Shown piece by piece: positions 1 through 8,893 of a stretch of DNA of 64,000 bases. The DNA comes from Zetaproteobacteria bacterium CG_4_9_14_3_um_filter_49_83 (GTDB lineage: Bacteria > Pseudomonadota > Zetaproteobacteria > Mariprofundales > Mariprofundaceae), in contig PFXG01000055.1 in the NCBI GenBank assembly GCA_002791545.1, positions 25,782 to 89,781 on the forward strand, written 5' to 3'. The notes below the pieces were generated by a model. That model searched no databases and was not told where the DNA came from. It saw only the letters and a list, made by a program, of their open reading frames with translations. Position numbers and translations under genes: made by a program. Position 1 is the stretch's first letter, and every line of letters begins with the position of its first letter.

Positions 1-582
1 GTAGCGGACGACGGAGAGTTGCTGGTGCGTGGCCCGATGTTGATGCAGGGCTACTGGAATCGCCCCGATGCCACCAATGAAGTGATGGATGATGATGGCT
101 GGTTGTATACGGGCGACATCGTGAATATCGATGACGACGGTTATGTCAAAATCATTGACCGTAAAAAGGAAATTCTCGTTCTTTCCAATGGTGAAAATGT
201 GCCACCGGCTGTGGTCGAGCAGCATTTGACGCAAGCGCCTTTTATCGCGCAGGCGATGATTGTGGGTGATGGCCGGGATTATGTCGTGGCATTGGTGGTG
301 CCGGATGTGGAGGGCTTACGCTTGTCGTGGAAGCAGGAGCAACAGTCAGAATTGCCAGATGACTGGCGTCGGAATGAGCAAATAAAAACCTGGATATTAT
401 TGCGCATGCACAAGGAGGAGCACGATCTGGCCAGCTTTATGCAGGTGCAGCGGTTTGCTTTTGTTGATGGCGAATGGACGCAGGATAATGGCTTTCTGAC
501 GCCGACGCTGAAATTGAAACGCCGGGTTATTGCAGAGGCCCATCAGGGTATTATTGAAGCGATGTATCACGATCCGGTCTGA
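1..582 (+). CDS. Long-chain acyl-CoA synthetase, C-terminal part (partial)
   Basis: The reading frame is open from the first base, so this is the 3' end of a gene that begins outside the window. The visible 193 residues match the C-terminal part of AMP-forming acyl-CoA synthetases (FadD15/FAA1-like). GYWNRPDAT and DGWLYTGDI form the adenylation core, with the ATP-ribose-binding Asp in YTGD, and the KIIDRKKEILVLSNGENV hinge leads into the mobile C-terminal lid. Such enzymes activate fatty acids with ATP and then load CoA. The exact chain length preference cannot be read from this fragment. A convergent DedA gene follows 25 bp downstream. Confidence 0.88.
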   Translation, partial: VADDGELLVRGPMLMQGYWNRPDATNEVMDDDGWLYTGDIVNIDDDGYVKIIDRKKEILVLSNGENVPPAVVEQHLTQAPFIAQAMIVGDGRDYVVALVVPDVEGLRLSWKQEQQSELPDDWRRNEQIKTWILLRMHKEEHDLASFMQVQRFAFVDGEWTQDNGFLTPTLKLKRRVIAEAHQGIIEAMYHDPV

Positions 583-607
583 TTTGGCAGGCGGGAAGGT
601 GAGTTGC

Positions 608-1225
608 TCAGTCAGCGTCCGGCGGGTTCGGTGTTCCGGTCTTTAGTCGGTGGCGTCGCTTGAAGAGTAAATAGATGTATAGCGCAATGATCAGCGCGAT
701 CAGTACAACAACTACTAAGCCAATCACGCCGACTTCATGCAGCAGAGAAAGCGCTGCCAGCCCGAGAAAATGTCCGGCGGCGTAAATAATGATAGCCCAG
801 GTGATGCAATTGATGATCTGCAGAACAAAGAATCGCCAGAATCTAATCGGCGAGCAGCCGAACAGGATGGCAGCTGCGATGCGGGTGCCGTACAAATATT
901 GAAAGATAAAAATCGACCAGTGCGCATATTGATCAAGAATGACGTGGGCTTTGGGCGCATGTCTGCGAAAGCTGGGGATAGCCTGAATAATTGATTCTCC
1001 ATACCAGCGGCCAAGAGCGAAAAAAAACAAATGGCCGACAAAAGCACCTGATGCAGCAACAGCAATAACGATCCACGGCTTCATCAAGCCGGCAGCGGCA
1101 AGAGCAGCAGCCAGAATAAAGACGCTCTCCCCTTCAATGAACGTCCAGATGAATACTGCCCAGTAGCCGTATTGTTCGATAAATTGTTGCGCCCATTCCA
1201 TTGCCAACAGGCTAGCTTTGATCAT
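608..1225 (-). CDS. DedA family membrane protein
   Basis: DedA/SNARE-associated family integral membrane protein; family members are linked to undecaprenyl-phosphate or phospholipid flipping at the inner membrane. The family's GE-x-F region (FIEGESVFILAA), the FALGRWYG segment and the GTRIAAAILFG reentrant loop are visible, and several hydrophobic segments run to a basic tail (KRRHRLK). The start is uncertain: the frame extends to a TTG at 1249, ATG codons lie at 1225 and 1201, and none has a strong ribosome binding site. I chose 1225. It faces the acyl-CoA synthetase gene convergently, and a perfect tandem 10-bp repeat lies at its 5' end. Confidence 0.85.
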   Translation of the reverse strand: MIKASLLAMEWAQQFIEQYGYWAVFIWTFIEGESVFILAAALAAAGLMKPWIVIAVAASGAFVGHLFFFALGRWYGESIIQAIPSFRRHAPKAHVILDQYAHWSIFIFQYLYGTRIAAAILFGCSPIRFWRFFVLQIINCITWAIIIYAAGHFLGLAALSLLHEVGVIGLVVVVLIALIIALYIYLLFKRRHRLKTGTPNPPDAD

Positions 1226-1242
1226 GCGTGGCGGAAAGGGGT

Positions 1243-1262
1243 TGTGCAAATCTGTGCAAATC
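1243..1262. repeat. Perfect tandem 10-bp repeat at the dedA start region
   Basis: TGTGCAAATC occurs twice in a row with no gap, directly upstream of the likely dedA start codon and upstream of the divergent 717-residue gene. It could be a two-site regulator operator or chance. Confidence 0.6.
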
Positions 1263-1391
1263 CAGCGAGAGTGATATAGTTCACCATGGTGCTATGAAAG
1301 CTTTTTTTATACAATGATTGGATTTTATCTTCACCTGCGGCAAAGTTAACGGCTTGGCAGCGATGTTGTTAGGATTTACTGGAGGAACGGT

Positions 1392-3545
1392 ATGTTATCG
1401 CCGGATTATTATGCTTACCGCTGGAGTTGGTATCGCCCAATATTAAATCGAGGCGATAGTCCTGTTATTCGATGTAAAGTTGATACACGCAGGTTGCCGA
1501 TTAAGATCGTTGCTGAAGATGCTTTCGAGTATATTCCTTACGGTATGGAATCCAAGTTGCTTACGGTGTTTCCGACTGCTGTACGCAAACTCTATGATTT
1601 ATCAGTGCGTTACATGATAAATAACGAAAAAGTTTCGGCACATCAGTTGCCTAAGCTCAATGCGGTTTCGCGCAGCATGATGGAAGAGCTGCAATCCCAT
1701 TATCCGCATTTTCCAAAAACTTTATTGCATCACTGGTGTGCCGACCCATTCGGGGCTCTGGCCTTGCTTGAAGCCTGGAAAGATATGTGGCGACAATCGT
1801 GGAAACAGGATCAGATCGATAGTGCACCATGGGTCGCATCGGTGAATATCCTGATTCTGAAGTTAATGCGTCAGGCCATTGCCAAACTACCCTCTGAACA
1901 TGGCGCGCACAGTGACCACGTGATGGGCTGTATTGTTGGTGGTCTGTATGATTGGGCGCTGCGTAATTTCCTCAAACAACATGTTGAGGGCGCTGTGGAG
2001 TTAACCCGCATTGCCACGTATGAAGCCATGGTGATTCCGGTTACACCGATGACGTTTTTATACCGTCAGCCAGAGGATTCTTTACTGGGAGATGATCGTT
2101 ATATCGTTATGGCTTATGGGCTGGAGCCGGAAATTATCCCTCGGATGCGCGAATTGCGTAAGAAAGTAGGGCCGGATCATGAATCAGGCATCACCGCATT
2201 GCTGGCCAGTGATCGGATGGGAGAACATTTCCTCCGTCGCAGCTGGGTCAGACTTGCCTTGTGGGAAATGGCAGAGCAAACGGGGCAGGGTGTCTGGATG
2301 CAGTGGGTTCTGGATGCCAGGAAACTCGATCAGTTGCTGGCGCGTCCGGAACAGTTGCCGGACAGTGTATTTGAATATTTGAAGGGCACCAAACATCCGG
2401 TTGCAATCTGGTTGCTTAAATGCAGAGAAAAACAAGGTAATGTCGACGATAAGCCATGGGCAAAAGATGATCGGGTCTTTTCTGCATTTCGGGTATTCGA
2501 AGAAGATGTACGCGTCGAATGTGAGCGTCGTAAGGTAGAAAAACGGTGGATGGATTACACAACTTCATTTGCTAAACCGCTGAGAGGGGTTGAGGCTGAT
2601 CGGGCGCTTGAAAAAGCATGGGATGAAGGAACCATTGTCTATTTCAGGCTGGATGCCGAATTATCTTTGCATGCTGGTGTCTCCCTTTCCTCCAAGCAGT
2701 CTTGCTTGCGCATTGTCTGGAATGACTATCTTGTATGTATGTCCGCCCAGCACCCTGATTTCAGTCAATTCATGGTCAAAGTGTTTCTGCCGCGAATTTC
2801 CAAGCGAGCTAAAGGCGTGGAGCATCTTTTTCTCGATGGTTTTTCTGTATCCGGTTGTGTGATGCGAGGTGCTTCTCAGGCTCTGGTCGCTTTTGCGCTG
2901 GATCTGCGCGCGATGCTGAAAGAGTGGTATGACGAACTGGCAAAGAATGAGGAACGCAATTCTAAACTACCTCCTATGCCCGGTATATCCATGTGCATGA
3001 CGCTGGTGGGTGACTGGCAGGTGATTCGCTATAAAGATGATATGCTCGGTTCGTTGCAATTGGGTGTGAGCTCAGCGGTGGTGCAAGCCGAGGCGGGTGT
3101 GGTGCATGATGCGGGCACCTCCAATCTGATCGACTGGTATGATAAAAAAGCCGGTGTGTTGCCGATGGGGCAGGTGCGGGTGGGCAAGCTTGCTGTTTCC
3201 AAGACCGAGCAATATGTGGTGTTCTCCAATCAGGGCTTTGCTTTGACATCCTCTGCTATGCGGGATTATGTGGGTTATATGAAAAACCGGGCCAGAGTGC
3301 GGGAATTTGAGCTGAATCATAAGCTGGCCGGATCGATCATGACAACTTTCCGGGTGCCATCAAAATCCTTTCCGTTGGTGGCCATCATGCCCAATGGTGA
3401 GGAAGGTGTGTTGCATGTCATTGTGCAGGCTGGTCGGGTTGAGCTTTCAGGTGTGGAAACGGAGCTTTATGAATTTCTTGAGGTAGACTCAAAAGCCTAT
3501 CAGATGATTTTGCAGGATGTTCTGGCGGGTTGGACTAAACATTAA
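1392..3545 (+). CDS. Unrecognised 717-residue cytoplasmic protein
   Basis: I do not recognise this protein. A strong ribosome binding site (GGAGGAACGGT) precedes the ATG. No signal peptide or membrane segment is visible. The N-terminal half is rich in Trp and Tyr (YRWSWYRP near the start, WKDMWRQSW around residue 140) and looks helical. From about residue 400 there is a charged stretch, and from about 545 a part that looks beta-rich (MCMTLVGDWQVIRYKDDM) and reminded me loosely of nucleotide cyclase folds, though no catalytic motif can be claimed. The stop falls 13 bp before the preferred tilS start, so the two are probably co-transcribed. Confidence 0.75.
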   Translation: MLSPDYYAYRWSWYRPILNRGDSPVIRCKVDTRRLPIKIVAEDAFEYIPYGMESKLLTVFPTAVRKLYDLSVRYMINNEKVSAHQLPKLNAVSRSMMEELQSHYPHFPKTLLHHWCADPFGALALLEAWKDMWRQSWKQDQIDSAPWVASVNILILKLMRQAIAKLPSEHGAHSDHVMGCIVGGLYDWALRNFLKQHVEGAVELTRIATYEAMVIPVTPMTFLYRQPEDSLLGDDRYIVMAYGLEPEIIPRMRELRKKVGPDHESGITALLASDRMGEHFLRRSWVRLALWEMAEQTGQGVWMQWVLDARKLDQLLARPEQLPDSVFEYLKGTKHPVAIWLLKCREKQGNVDDKPWAKDDRVFSAFRVFEEDVRVECERRKVEKRWMDYTTSFAKPLRGVEADRALEKAWDEGTIVYFRLDAELSLHAGVSLSSKQSCLRIVWNDYLVCMSAQHPDFSQFMVKVFLPRISKRAKGVEHLFLDGFSVSGCVMRGASQALVAFALDLRAMLKEWYDELAKNEERNSKLPPMPGISMCMTLVGDWQVIRYKDDMLGSLQLGVSSAVVQAEAGVVHDAGTSNLIDWYDKKAGVLPMGQVRVGKLAVSKTEQYVVFSNQGFALTSSAMRDYVGYMKNRARVREFELNHKLAGSIMTTFRVPSKSFPLVAIMPNGEEGVLHVIVQAGRVELSGVETELYEFLEVDSKAYQMILQDVLAGWTKH

Positions 3546-3558
3546 ATCCGGGGTGACG

Positions 3559-4488
3559 ATGCCGGAAAGTTTGTTGCAAGCCCTGAAATTATCACTACCG
3601 CATAAGCTTGCCGTGGCATGGTCTGGCGGCGCGGATTCAACTGCTTTGCTGATGATGTTGCATCTCGCCGGGTTCGAAGTTGAAGCGTGGCATGTTGATC
3701 ATGCGTGGCATGCAGCATCGTCAGAAGTGGCTGAGCAATTGAAATTACAGGCTGCCGCCTGGCACATTCCGTTCGAATGCCGACGGCTGGCAGCGCCGGG
3801 GACGGCAAATCGCGAGGCCATAGCCAGAGCCGGTCGCTATCAGGCGCTACAGGATATCGCTCGGGATCGCGGTTTGTTTGATCTCGCTCTGGCCCATCAT
3901 CAGGGTGATCAGGCTGAGACGGTTTGCATGCGCCTGCTGCAAGGGGCTGGCGTTTCCGGCTGTCGCGGCATAGCCCGCCAACGTCAGCATGATGGTTTGA
4001 TGTTGTATCGGCCTTTGCTGCAAATGCCTAAATCCGAACTTGTTGATTTCCTAAAGTCATCGAATATCGGCTGGGTTGAAGATGCAAGTAACCGGGATCA
4101 GCGCTTGAAGCGGAATCGTGTTCGCTTGTCATTGTTTCCTGCGATGTTGAACGGCGGCTTTGATCCGGTGATGTTATTTTGCCGCTGGGGTGAGCAGGCC
4201 TTAAAACTCAGTGAAGAGATAACCTTACATCTTGAAGCGTTGAATTTTGAGTCTCAGAGCGGCCATTGTTCGGTTTGCTGGGAAACATGGCGTAAGCAGC
4301 CGCAAGCCGTGCGTGCGGCAGCGTTGCAGCTTATGGCTTCGTCAGCCATGGGAGAAGGGGTGGTGCTGGGGCGAAGGCACATCGAACTGGTGGAGGTCTG
4401 GATACATAAAAGTGCTCGAGGTAGTGTGGATTTGTCTCGCTGTACCTTATCAAGGGAGGGCAGAGGCTTGCATCTTCGATCTGTCTAG
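3559..4488 (+). CDS. tilS: tRNA(Ile)-lysidine synthase TilS
   Basis: TilS ligates lysine to C34 of tRNA-Ile2 (CAU anticodon), changing both its charging and its decoding to AUA. The PP-loop ATP-binding motif SGGADST lies near the N-terminus, followed by the family segments HVDHAWH, LAHHQGDQAETVCMRLLQG and the YRPLL...VEDASNRD region that contacts tRNA. At 309 residues it is shorter than the E. coli enzyme, so the C-terminal domains are reduced. I start at the ATG at 3559, preceded by CCGGGGTGACG; an in-frame ATG at 3517 would overlap the upstream gene. ftsH follows after about 110 bp. Confidence 0.93.
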   Translation: MPESLLQALKLSLPHKLAVAWSGGADSTALLMMLHLAGFEVEAWHVDHAWHAASSEVAEQLKLQAAAWHIPFECRRLAAPGTANREAIARAGRYQALQDIARDRGLFDLALAHHQGDQAETVCMRLLQGAGVSGCRGIARQRQHDGLMLYRPLLQMPKSELVDFLKSSNIGWVEDASNRDQRLKRNRVRLSLFPAMLNGGFDPVMLFCRWGEQALKLSEEITLHLEALNFESQSGHCSVCWETWRKQPQAVRAAALQLMASSAMGEGVVLGRRHIELVEVWIHKSARGSVDLSRCTLSREGRGLHLRSV

Positions 4489-4599
4489 GCAGCGTATGCA
4501 TGGTTATTTGTAGCAGCGCTTCATGATATTTTCATCTTTTGCGCGAACCATCGTTGGTTGAAATCGGGTGTGTTTTTATGGATAGAATGGAGATTTTGA

Positions 4600-6531
4600 A
4601 TGGGTAAGAATGTTTTATTGTGGGTTGTGATCGGCCTGACCATGATGAGTGTGTTTAATATGTTCAACAGTGCCCCCATGGGCAGAGCTGAAGGTATGAC
4701 ATATTCGTCTTTTATGGACAAAGTCAACCAGGGCATGATTGATAAGGCTACGATTTCAGAGCATGAAATTCGCGGGCAGTTTACAGATATGGCAGGGGAC
4801 TTGAAGACCTTCGCGGTTGAAATTCCCAACGATCCGAATCTGGTGCAGCGTTTGCTGGACAATAAAGTCGAGGTGGATGTGAAACCACCGGCAGAAGTAC
4901 CTTTTTTACTGAACGTACTGATATCATGGTTCCCCATGCTGCTACTGATTGCTGTCTGGGTGTTCTTTATGCGCCAGATGCAGGGTGGTGGTAAAGGTGG
5001 CGCAATGGGTTTTGGTAAGAGTCGTGCCAAAATGCTGACCGAAAACACCAACAGGGTGACTTTCGAAGATGTTGCCGGTTGTGATGAAGCTAAACAGGAA
5101 GTAACCGAAATAATCGAGTTCTTGAGAGATCCCTCTAGGTTCACCCGTCTGGGCGGCCGTATCCCCAAGGGCGTGCTGCTGGTGGGCCCTCCGGGTACAG
5201 GTAAAACACTGCTGGGTCGGGCCATTGCCGGAGAGGCGGAAGTGCCGTTCTTCTCGATTTCCGGATCTGACTTTGTGGAAATGTTTGTTGGCGTCGGTGC
5301 ATCGCGTGTGCGCGATATGTTTGAGCAGGCTAAAAAACATGCGCCTTGTATTGTGTTTGTGGATGAAATTGATGCCATGGGGCGTCATCGTGGTGCCGGC
5401 ATTGGTGGCGGAAATGATGAACGTGAGCAGACACTGAACCAGATGCTGGTCGAAATGGATGGCTTTGAAGCCAATGAAGGCGTCATTCTGGTGGCGGCAA
5501 CCAACAGGCCTGATGTGCTTGATCCGGCATTGTTGCGTCCGGGCCGCTTTGACCGACAGGTGGTGGTGGGGCGTCCGGATTTAAATGGTCGTGTGCAGAT
5601 TTTAAAAGTTCATATGAAAAAGGTTCCTCTGGCTTCGGATGTGAAGGTGAAAGTCATCGCACGTGGCACACCGGGTTTTTCCGGTGCTGATCTGGCGAAC
5701 CTTGTGAATGAGGCAGCCTTGAATGCGGCTCGCTTTGATCGCGACAAAGTGGCTGCGGCTGACTTTGATGAGGCCAAGGATAAAGTCATGATGGGTACGG
5801 AGCGTCGTTCTATGGCCATGACAGAAGATGAGAAGAAATTAACGGCGTATCACGAAGGTGGCCATGCGCTGGTTTCGATTCACTGTGCCGTGTCCGATCC
5901 TATCCATAAAATGACCATTATTCCGCGCGGTCAGGCTTTGGGTATGGTGATGCGTTTACCCGAGCGCGATGAATATTCTCAATCCAGAGAAAAAATGCAT
6001 GGAAATATCGCGATTGCAATGGGTGGACGTGTTGCCGAAGAGATGATCTTTGGCTATGACAAAGTTACATCCGGCGCATCCAGCGACATTCAGATGGCGA
6101 CAAACCTGGCCAAGAGCATGGTCACTAAATGGGGCATGTCTGATAAGTTGGGGCCGCTGCTTTACTCCGATAATGAGCAAGAGGTCTTTTTGGGTCATTC
6201 GGTTGCCCAGCAAACCAACGTTTCAGATGAGACAGCACGCCTGATTGATTCCGAGGTTCGCAGCTTTGTCGAAGGGGGGTATGCGCGAGCAAAACGTATC
6301 CTCGAAGAAAATATCGATCAGTTACACCTGCTGGCAGAGGCTTTACTGGAATACGAGACGCTGACCGGCGATGAAATTACGCAGGTGCTGCAGGGTAAAA
6401 TATTGCAGCGTGCGGATGTCATCAATCAGTCGGCCAAAGCATCCGAGCAGGAAGACGCGTCGGATGATGCAACTCTGGATGAGGTGGAAGCGTCCAAAAG
6501 TGCAGAGAAAGGTGCCAGTCAGGAAAGTTGA
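4600..6531 (+). CDS. ftsH: ATP-dependent zinc metalloprotease FtsH
   Basis: Membrane-anchored AAA+ protease that degrades unassembled membrane proteins and short-lived regulators. The 643 residues contain two N-terminal membrane segments (about 4-22 and 102-124) around a periplasmic domain, Walker A GPPGTGKT (196-203), Walker B VFVDEID (252-258), the second region of homology ending at RPGRFDR (313-319), and the zinc site HEGGH (418-422). The usual third motif letter in this family is Ala (HEAGH); here it is Gly, which keeps both His and the Glu. The acidic C-terminal tail is low complexity. folP starts 3 bp after the stop. Confidence 0.98.
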   Translation: MGKNVLLWVVIGLTMMSVFNMFNSAPMGRAEGMTYSSFMDKVNQGMIDKATISEHEIRGQFTDMAGDLKTFAVEIPNDPNLVQRLLDNKVEVDVKPPAEVPFLLNVLISWFPMLLLIAVWVFFMRQMQGGGKGGAMGFGKSRAKMLTENTNRVTFEDVAGCDEAKQEVTEIIEFLRDPSRFTRLGGRIPKGVLLVGPPGTGKTLLGRAIAGEAEVPFFSISGSDFVEMFVGVGASRVRDMFEQAKKHAPCIVFVDEIDAMGRHRGAGIGGGNDEREQTLNQMLVEMDGFEANEGVILVAATNRPDVLDPALLRPGRFDRQVVVGRPDLNGRVQILKVHMKKVPLASDVKVKVIARGTPGFSGADLANLVNEAALNAARFDRDKVAAADFDEAKDKVMMGTERRSMAMTEDEKKLTAYHEGGHALVSIHCAVSDPIHKMTIIPRGQALGMVMRLPERDEYSQSREKMHGNIAIAMGGRVAEEMIFGYDKVTSGASSDIQMATNLAKSMVTKWGMSDKLGPLLYSDNEQEVFLGHSVAQQTNVSDETARLIDSEVRSFVEGGYARAKRILEENIDQLHLLAEALLEYETLTGDEITQVLQGKILQRADVINQSAKASEQEDASDDATLDEVEASKSAEKGASQES

Positions 6532-6534
6532 TCT

Positions 6535-7389
6535 ATGGCTAGGTGGTTATGTAAGGCCGGGCAACCGGCGTGGATTATGGGGGTGCTGAATTGCACCCCT
6601 GATTCATTTTCGGATGGGGGTGTTTTCTTCCAGGGGGATGAAAATGCCTCTGCATTTCATGTGGATGCGGCGATTGCTCATGCTGTGCATTTGCGGCAGC
6701 AAGGGGCTGATCTGATCGATGTCGGCGGGGAATCGACGCGCCCCGGCGCCATGCCTGTATCTGTCGGCGAGGAGTTGCGGCGCGTAGTGCCGGTGATTCA
6801 GGGGCTGGTTGGAGCAGGCTGTCAGGTTTCAGTGGATACGATGAAAGCTGAAGTCATGCATCGTTCGGTGCTGGCCGGAGCCAGCATGATCAATGATGTG
6901 AGTGCATTATCACACGATCCTGCAAGCTTAGAGGTGGCGGCTGGTTTTGATGTGGATATTTGCCTGATGCATATGCAAGGTTCACCGGCCACCATGCAGA
7001 AAAACCCTCAGTACACAGATGTGGTGGATGATGTGTGCCACTTTTTTTCAGAACGCCTTGAAGCATGTGCCGGAGCAGGTGTTGATGAACAGCGATTGTT
7101 GCTTGATCCGGGAATTGGTTTTGGCAAGCGGTTTGAAGATAATCTTGCACTCATTGCCGGTTTGCCGCGTCTGAAGCAGGAGTTCGGACTGCCGGTTTTG
7201 ATGGGGGTTTCGCGAAAATCTTTTCTCGGTGCGATTACTCATGCCGTCGTCGACGATAGAGAAATAGAAACAGCTGCTGCTGTCAGTGCTTGTGTGATGC
7301 TGGGGGCGGATATGCTCAGGGTACATGATGTGGCCCGTCAGCTAAAAGCTGTTAGGGTTGCCTCAGTCTTGCGGGATTCGAGGTGTTAG
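6535..7389 (+). CDS. folP: Dihydropteroate synthase FolP
   Basis: Condenses 6-hydroxymethyl-dihydropterin pyrophosphate with p-aminobenzoate in folate synthesis; the target of sulfonamides. Both signatures are present: GVLNCTPDSFSDGG near the N-terminus (phosphate and pABA loop) and DVGGESTRPGA (loop 2). Later the strand motifs DVSALS, LLDPGIGFGK and GVSRKSFLG complete the TIM barrel. Length (284) is normal. It is tightly coupled to ftsH (3-bp gap), the same order as in many gammaproteobacteria, and leads into cdaA-ybbR-glmM. Confidence 0.97.
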   Translation: MARWLCKAGQPAWIMGVLNCTPDSFSDGGVFFQGDENASAFHVDAAIAHAVHLRQQGADLIDVGGESTRPGAMPVSVGEELRRVVPVIQGLVGAGCQVSVDTMKAEVMHRSVLAGASMINDVSALSHDPASLEVAAGFDVDICLMHMQGSPATMQKNPQYTDVVDDVCHFFSERLEACAGAGVDEQRLLLDPGIGFGKRFEDNLALIAGLPRLKQEFGLPVLMGVSRKSFLGAITHAVVDDREIETAAAVSACVMLGADMLRVHDVARQLKAVRVASVLRDSRC

Positions 7390-7442
7390 ATTAAACTAAC
7401 CACCAACTATTTGTGAAAAAATACACTTAAGGTCGAACATCC

Positions 7443-8219
7443 ATGAATTTTCAAATTTCATTGATTGATGTGGTTGATGTCAGCCTGGTTGCAGTGGTGA
7501 TCTATTTTGCCCTGCGTTTGATTCGGGGAACACGTGCCGAACAGATGCTGATTGGCCTGACAGTTCTCTTTGTTATTTATGAATTATCAAAGTGGTTCGG
7601 CTTACTGACAGTAGAATGGGTGTTCTCGCAGTTCTTCTCGGCATTTATCATCATTTTTGTCGTGCTGTTTCAGCATGAAATTCGCCGTGGTCTCATGCGT
7701 GTGGCGGTTAATCCTCTGGGTTCTTCCGGTGTTCCCATGGATCAATTGATTGAGCAACTGGTTGAGTCGTCACTGGCGATGGTGCATCAGGGATGGGGAG
7801 CGTTGATTGTCATTGAGCGTGAAACCGGCTTGAAACATTTAATGGACTCCGGCGTGGAGATGAACGCTCCGCTGCGTGCCGATGTGGTTCAGGCATTGTT
7901 TTGTCCAAAAGCGCCGATGCATGATGGTGCTATAGTGGTTCGCGCCGATGCTTCGGGCGGTCGGATTGTGGCTGCCAGAGTGCTGTTGCCGTTAGCGCAG
8001 GCGACGGCTTTGCAGGGTGAATTCGGCACGAGGCATCGCGCAGCGGTCGGGCTAAGTGAAGAAAGTGATGCTGTCATCGTGGTTGTCTCTGAGGAGCGGC
8101 GAGATCTTCGTCTGGTCAGGGAAGGGCGCTTGAGCAAAGCGTACGATGCACAGGGATTGAGAAGAGCCTTGAATGAAGCCCTGGAAGGTAATGTGCGAAT
8201 TGAGGTGGCCCAGTCATGA
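7443..8219 (+). CDS. cdaA: Diadenylate cyclase CdaA (DacA)
   Basis: Makes cyclic di-AMP from two ATP. The protein has the CdaA plan: three N-terminal membrane segments within about residues 8-78, a short linker, then a DAC domain. The catalytic DGA triplet (161-163, within PMHDGAIVV) and RHR (197-199, GTRHRAA) are intact, so the enzyme should be active. Its stop overlaps the ybbR start by 4 bp (ATGA), and glmM follows, the classical cdaA-cdaR-glmM trio best known from Firmicutes. I see no c-di-AMP phosphodiesterase or receptor gene in this window. Confidence 0.95.
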   Translation: MNFQISLIDVVDVSLVAVVIYFALRLIRGTRAEQMLIGLTVLFVIYELSKWFGLLTVEWVFSQFFSAFIIIFVVLFQHEIRRGLMRVAVNPLGSSGVPMDQLIEQLVESSLAMVHQGWGALIVIERETGLKHLMDSGVEMNAPLRADVVQALFCPKAPMHDGAIVVRADASGGRIVAARVLLPLAQATALQGEFGTRHRAAVGLSEESDAVIVVVSEERRDLRLVREGRLSKAYDAQGLRRALNEALEGNVRIEVAQS

Positions 8220-8890
8220 AAATGATATTGCGCTCAACAGGTCTGTATATATGGGCCATCGTGATTGCGCTGGTTTTGTGGGTGCAGGTGCATGGCCAGG
8301 GTGAAGGTTCGCTGAGTATGGATGTGGCGATGCAGGTTCAGGGTTTACCGGAAAATATGGTGATTGTGAATGATTTGCCGGATCAGGTGAAGATTACAGT
8401 GCATGGCTTACAGGGAAGGCTTAAGGCGATTGATCCTAAAGATGTGTTTATCTCTGTGGATGTCAGCGATTTACATCAGCCCGGTGTGGTGGAGAGGGGG
8501 TTGAGTTTGCATCAGGTTCGGCTTCCTACCAGCATCGTGGTGGATAAAATTCAACCTGATCGCATTGAATTACAAGTCGATCACATTGTTGTGCGTGAAG
8601 TGCCGGTGGAGCCTTTGTTTGATCTTCCACAGGGTTGGCATGTTGAGCAGGTTCAAATTGAGCCGGCCAGAGTGAGTCTGATCGGGCCGGAAGTCTGGAT
8701 GGAGACTCTGGCCCGTATCCAGACAGTGCCGTTGCGCTTGGAACTAGTGGTCGGGGCCTTTGAGAGTAAGACCAATGTGGTCAGTCCTGCCGGTAAGGCG
8801 GTTCGGTTGGCGAAAGAAAATGCAACTTTCAAGGTGCAGGGTTTCCTGCGACGGGATGTCCCACCTAAAAGTGAACTGATAAAGGAATAA
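8216..8890 (+). CDS. YbbR-domain protein (CdaR-like)
   Basis: A single N-terminal membrane anchor (residues about 5-25, rich in Leu/Val/Ile) is followed by extracytoplasmic beta-rich repeats of the YbbR type (for example LPDQVKITVHGLQGRLKAI and QIEPARVSLIGPEVWMETL). In Firmicutes the corresponding protein CdaR binds and modulates CdaA. Here the start overlaps cdaA by ATGA and glmM begins 3 bp after the stop, supporting a regulatory complex of the three products. The recognition rests on gene order and the repeat pattern. Confidence 0.88.
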   Translation: MKMILRSTGLYIWAIVIALVLWVQVHGQGEGSLSMDVAMQVQGLPENMVIVNDLPDQVKITVHGLQGRLKAIDPKDVFISVDVSDLHQPGVVERGLSLHQVRLPTSIVVDKIQPDRIELQVDHIVVREVPVEPLFDLPQGWHVEQVQIEPARVSLIGPEVWMETLARIQTVPLRLELVVGAFESKTNVVSPAGKAVRLAKENATFKVQGFLRRDVPPKSELIKE

Positions 8891-8893
8891 ACA

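Noticed and set aside
4521..5378. 285-residue minus-strand frame under ftsH
   Set aside because: Lies antisense to a certain gene, low-complexity Ser/Pro/Thr composition, no ribosome binding site or homology; a shadow frame.
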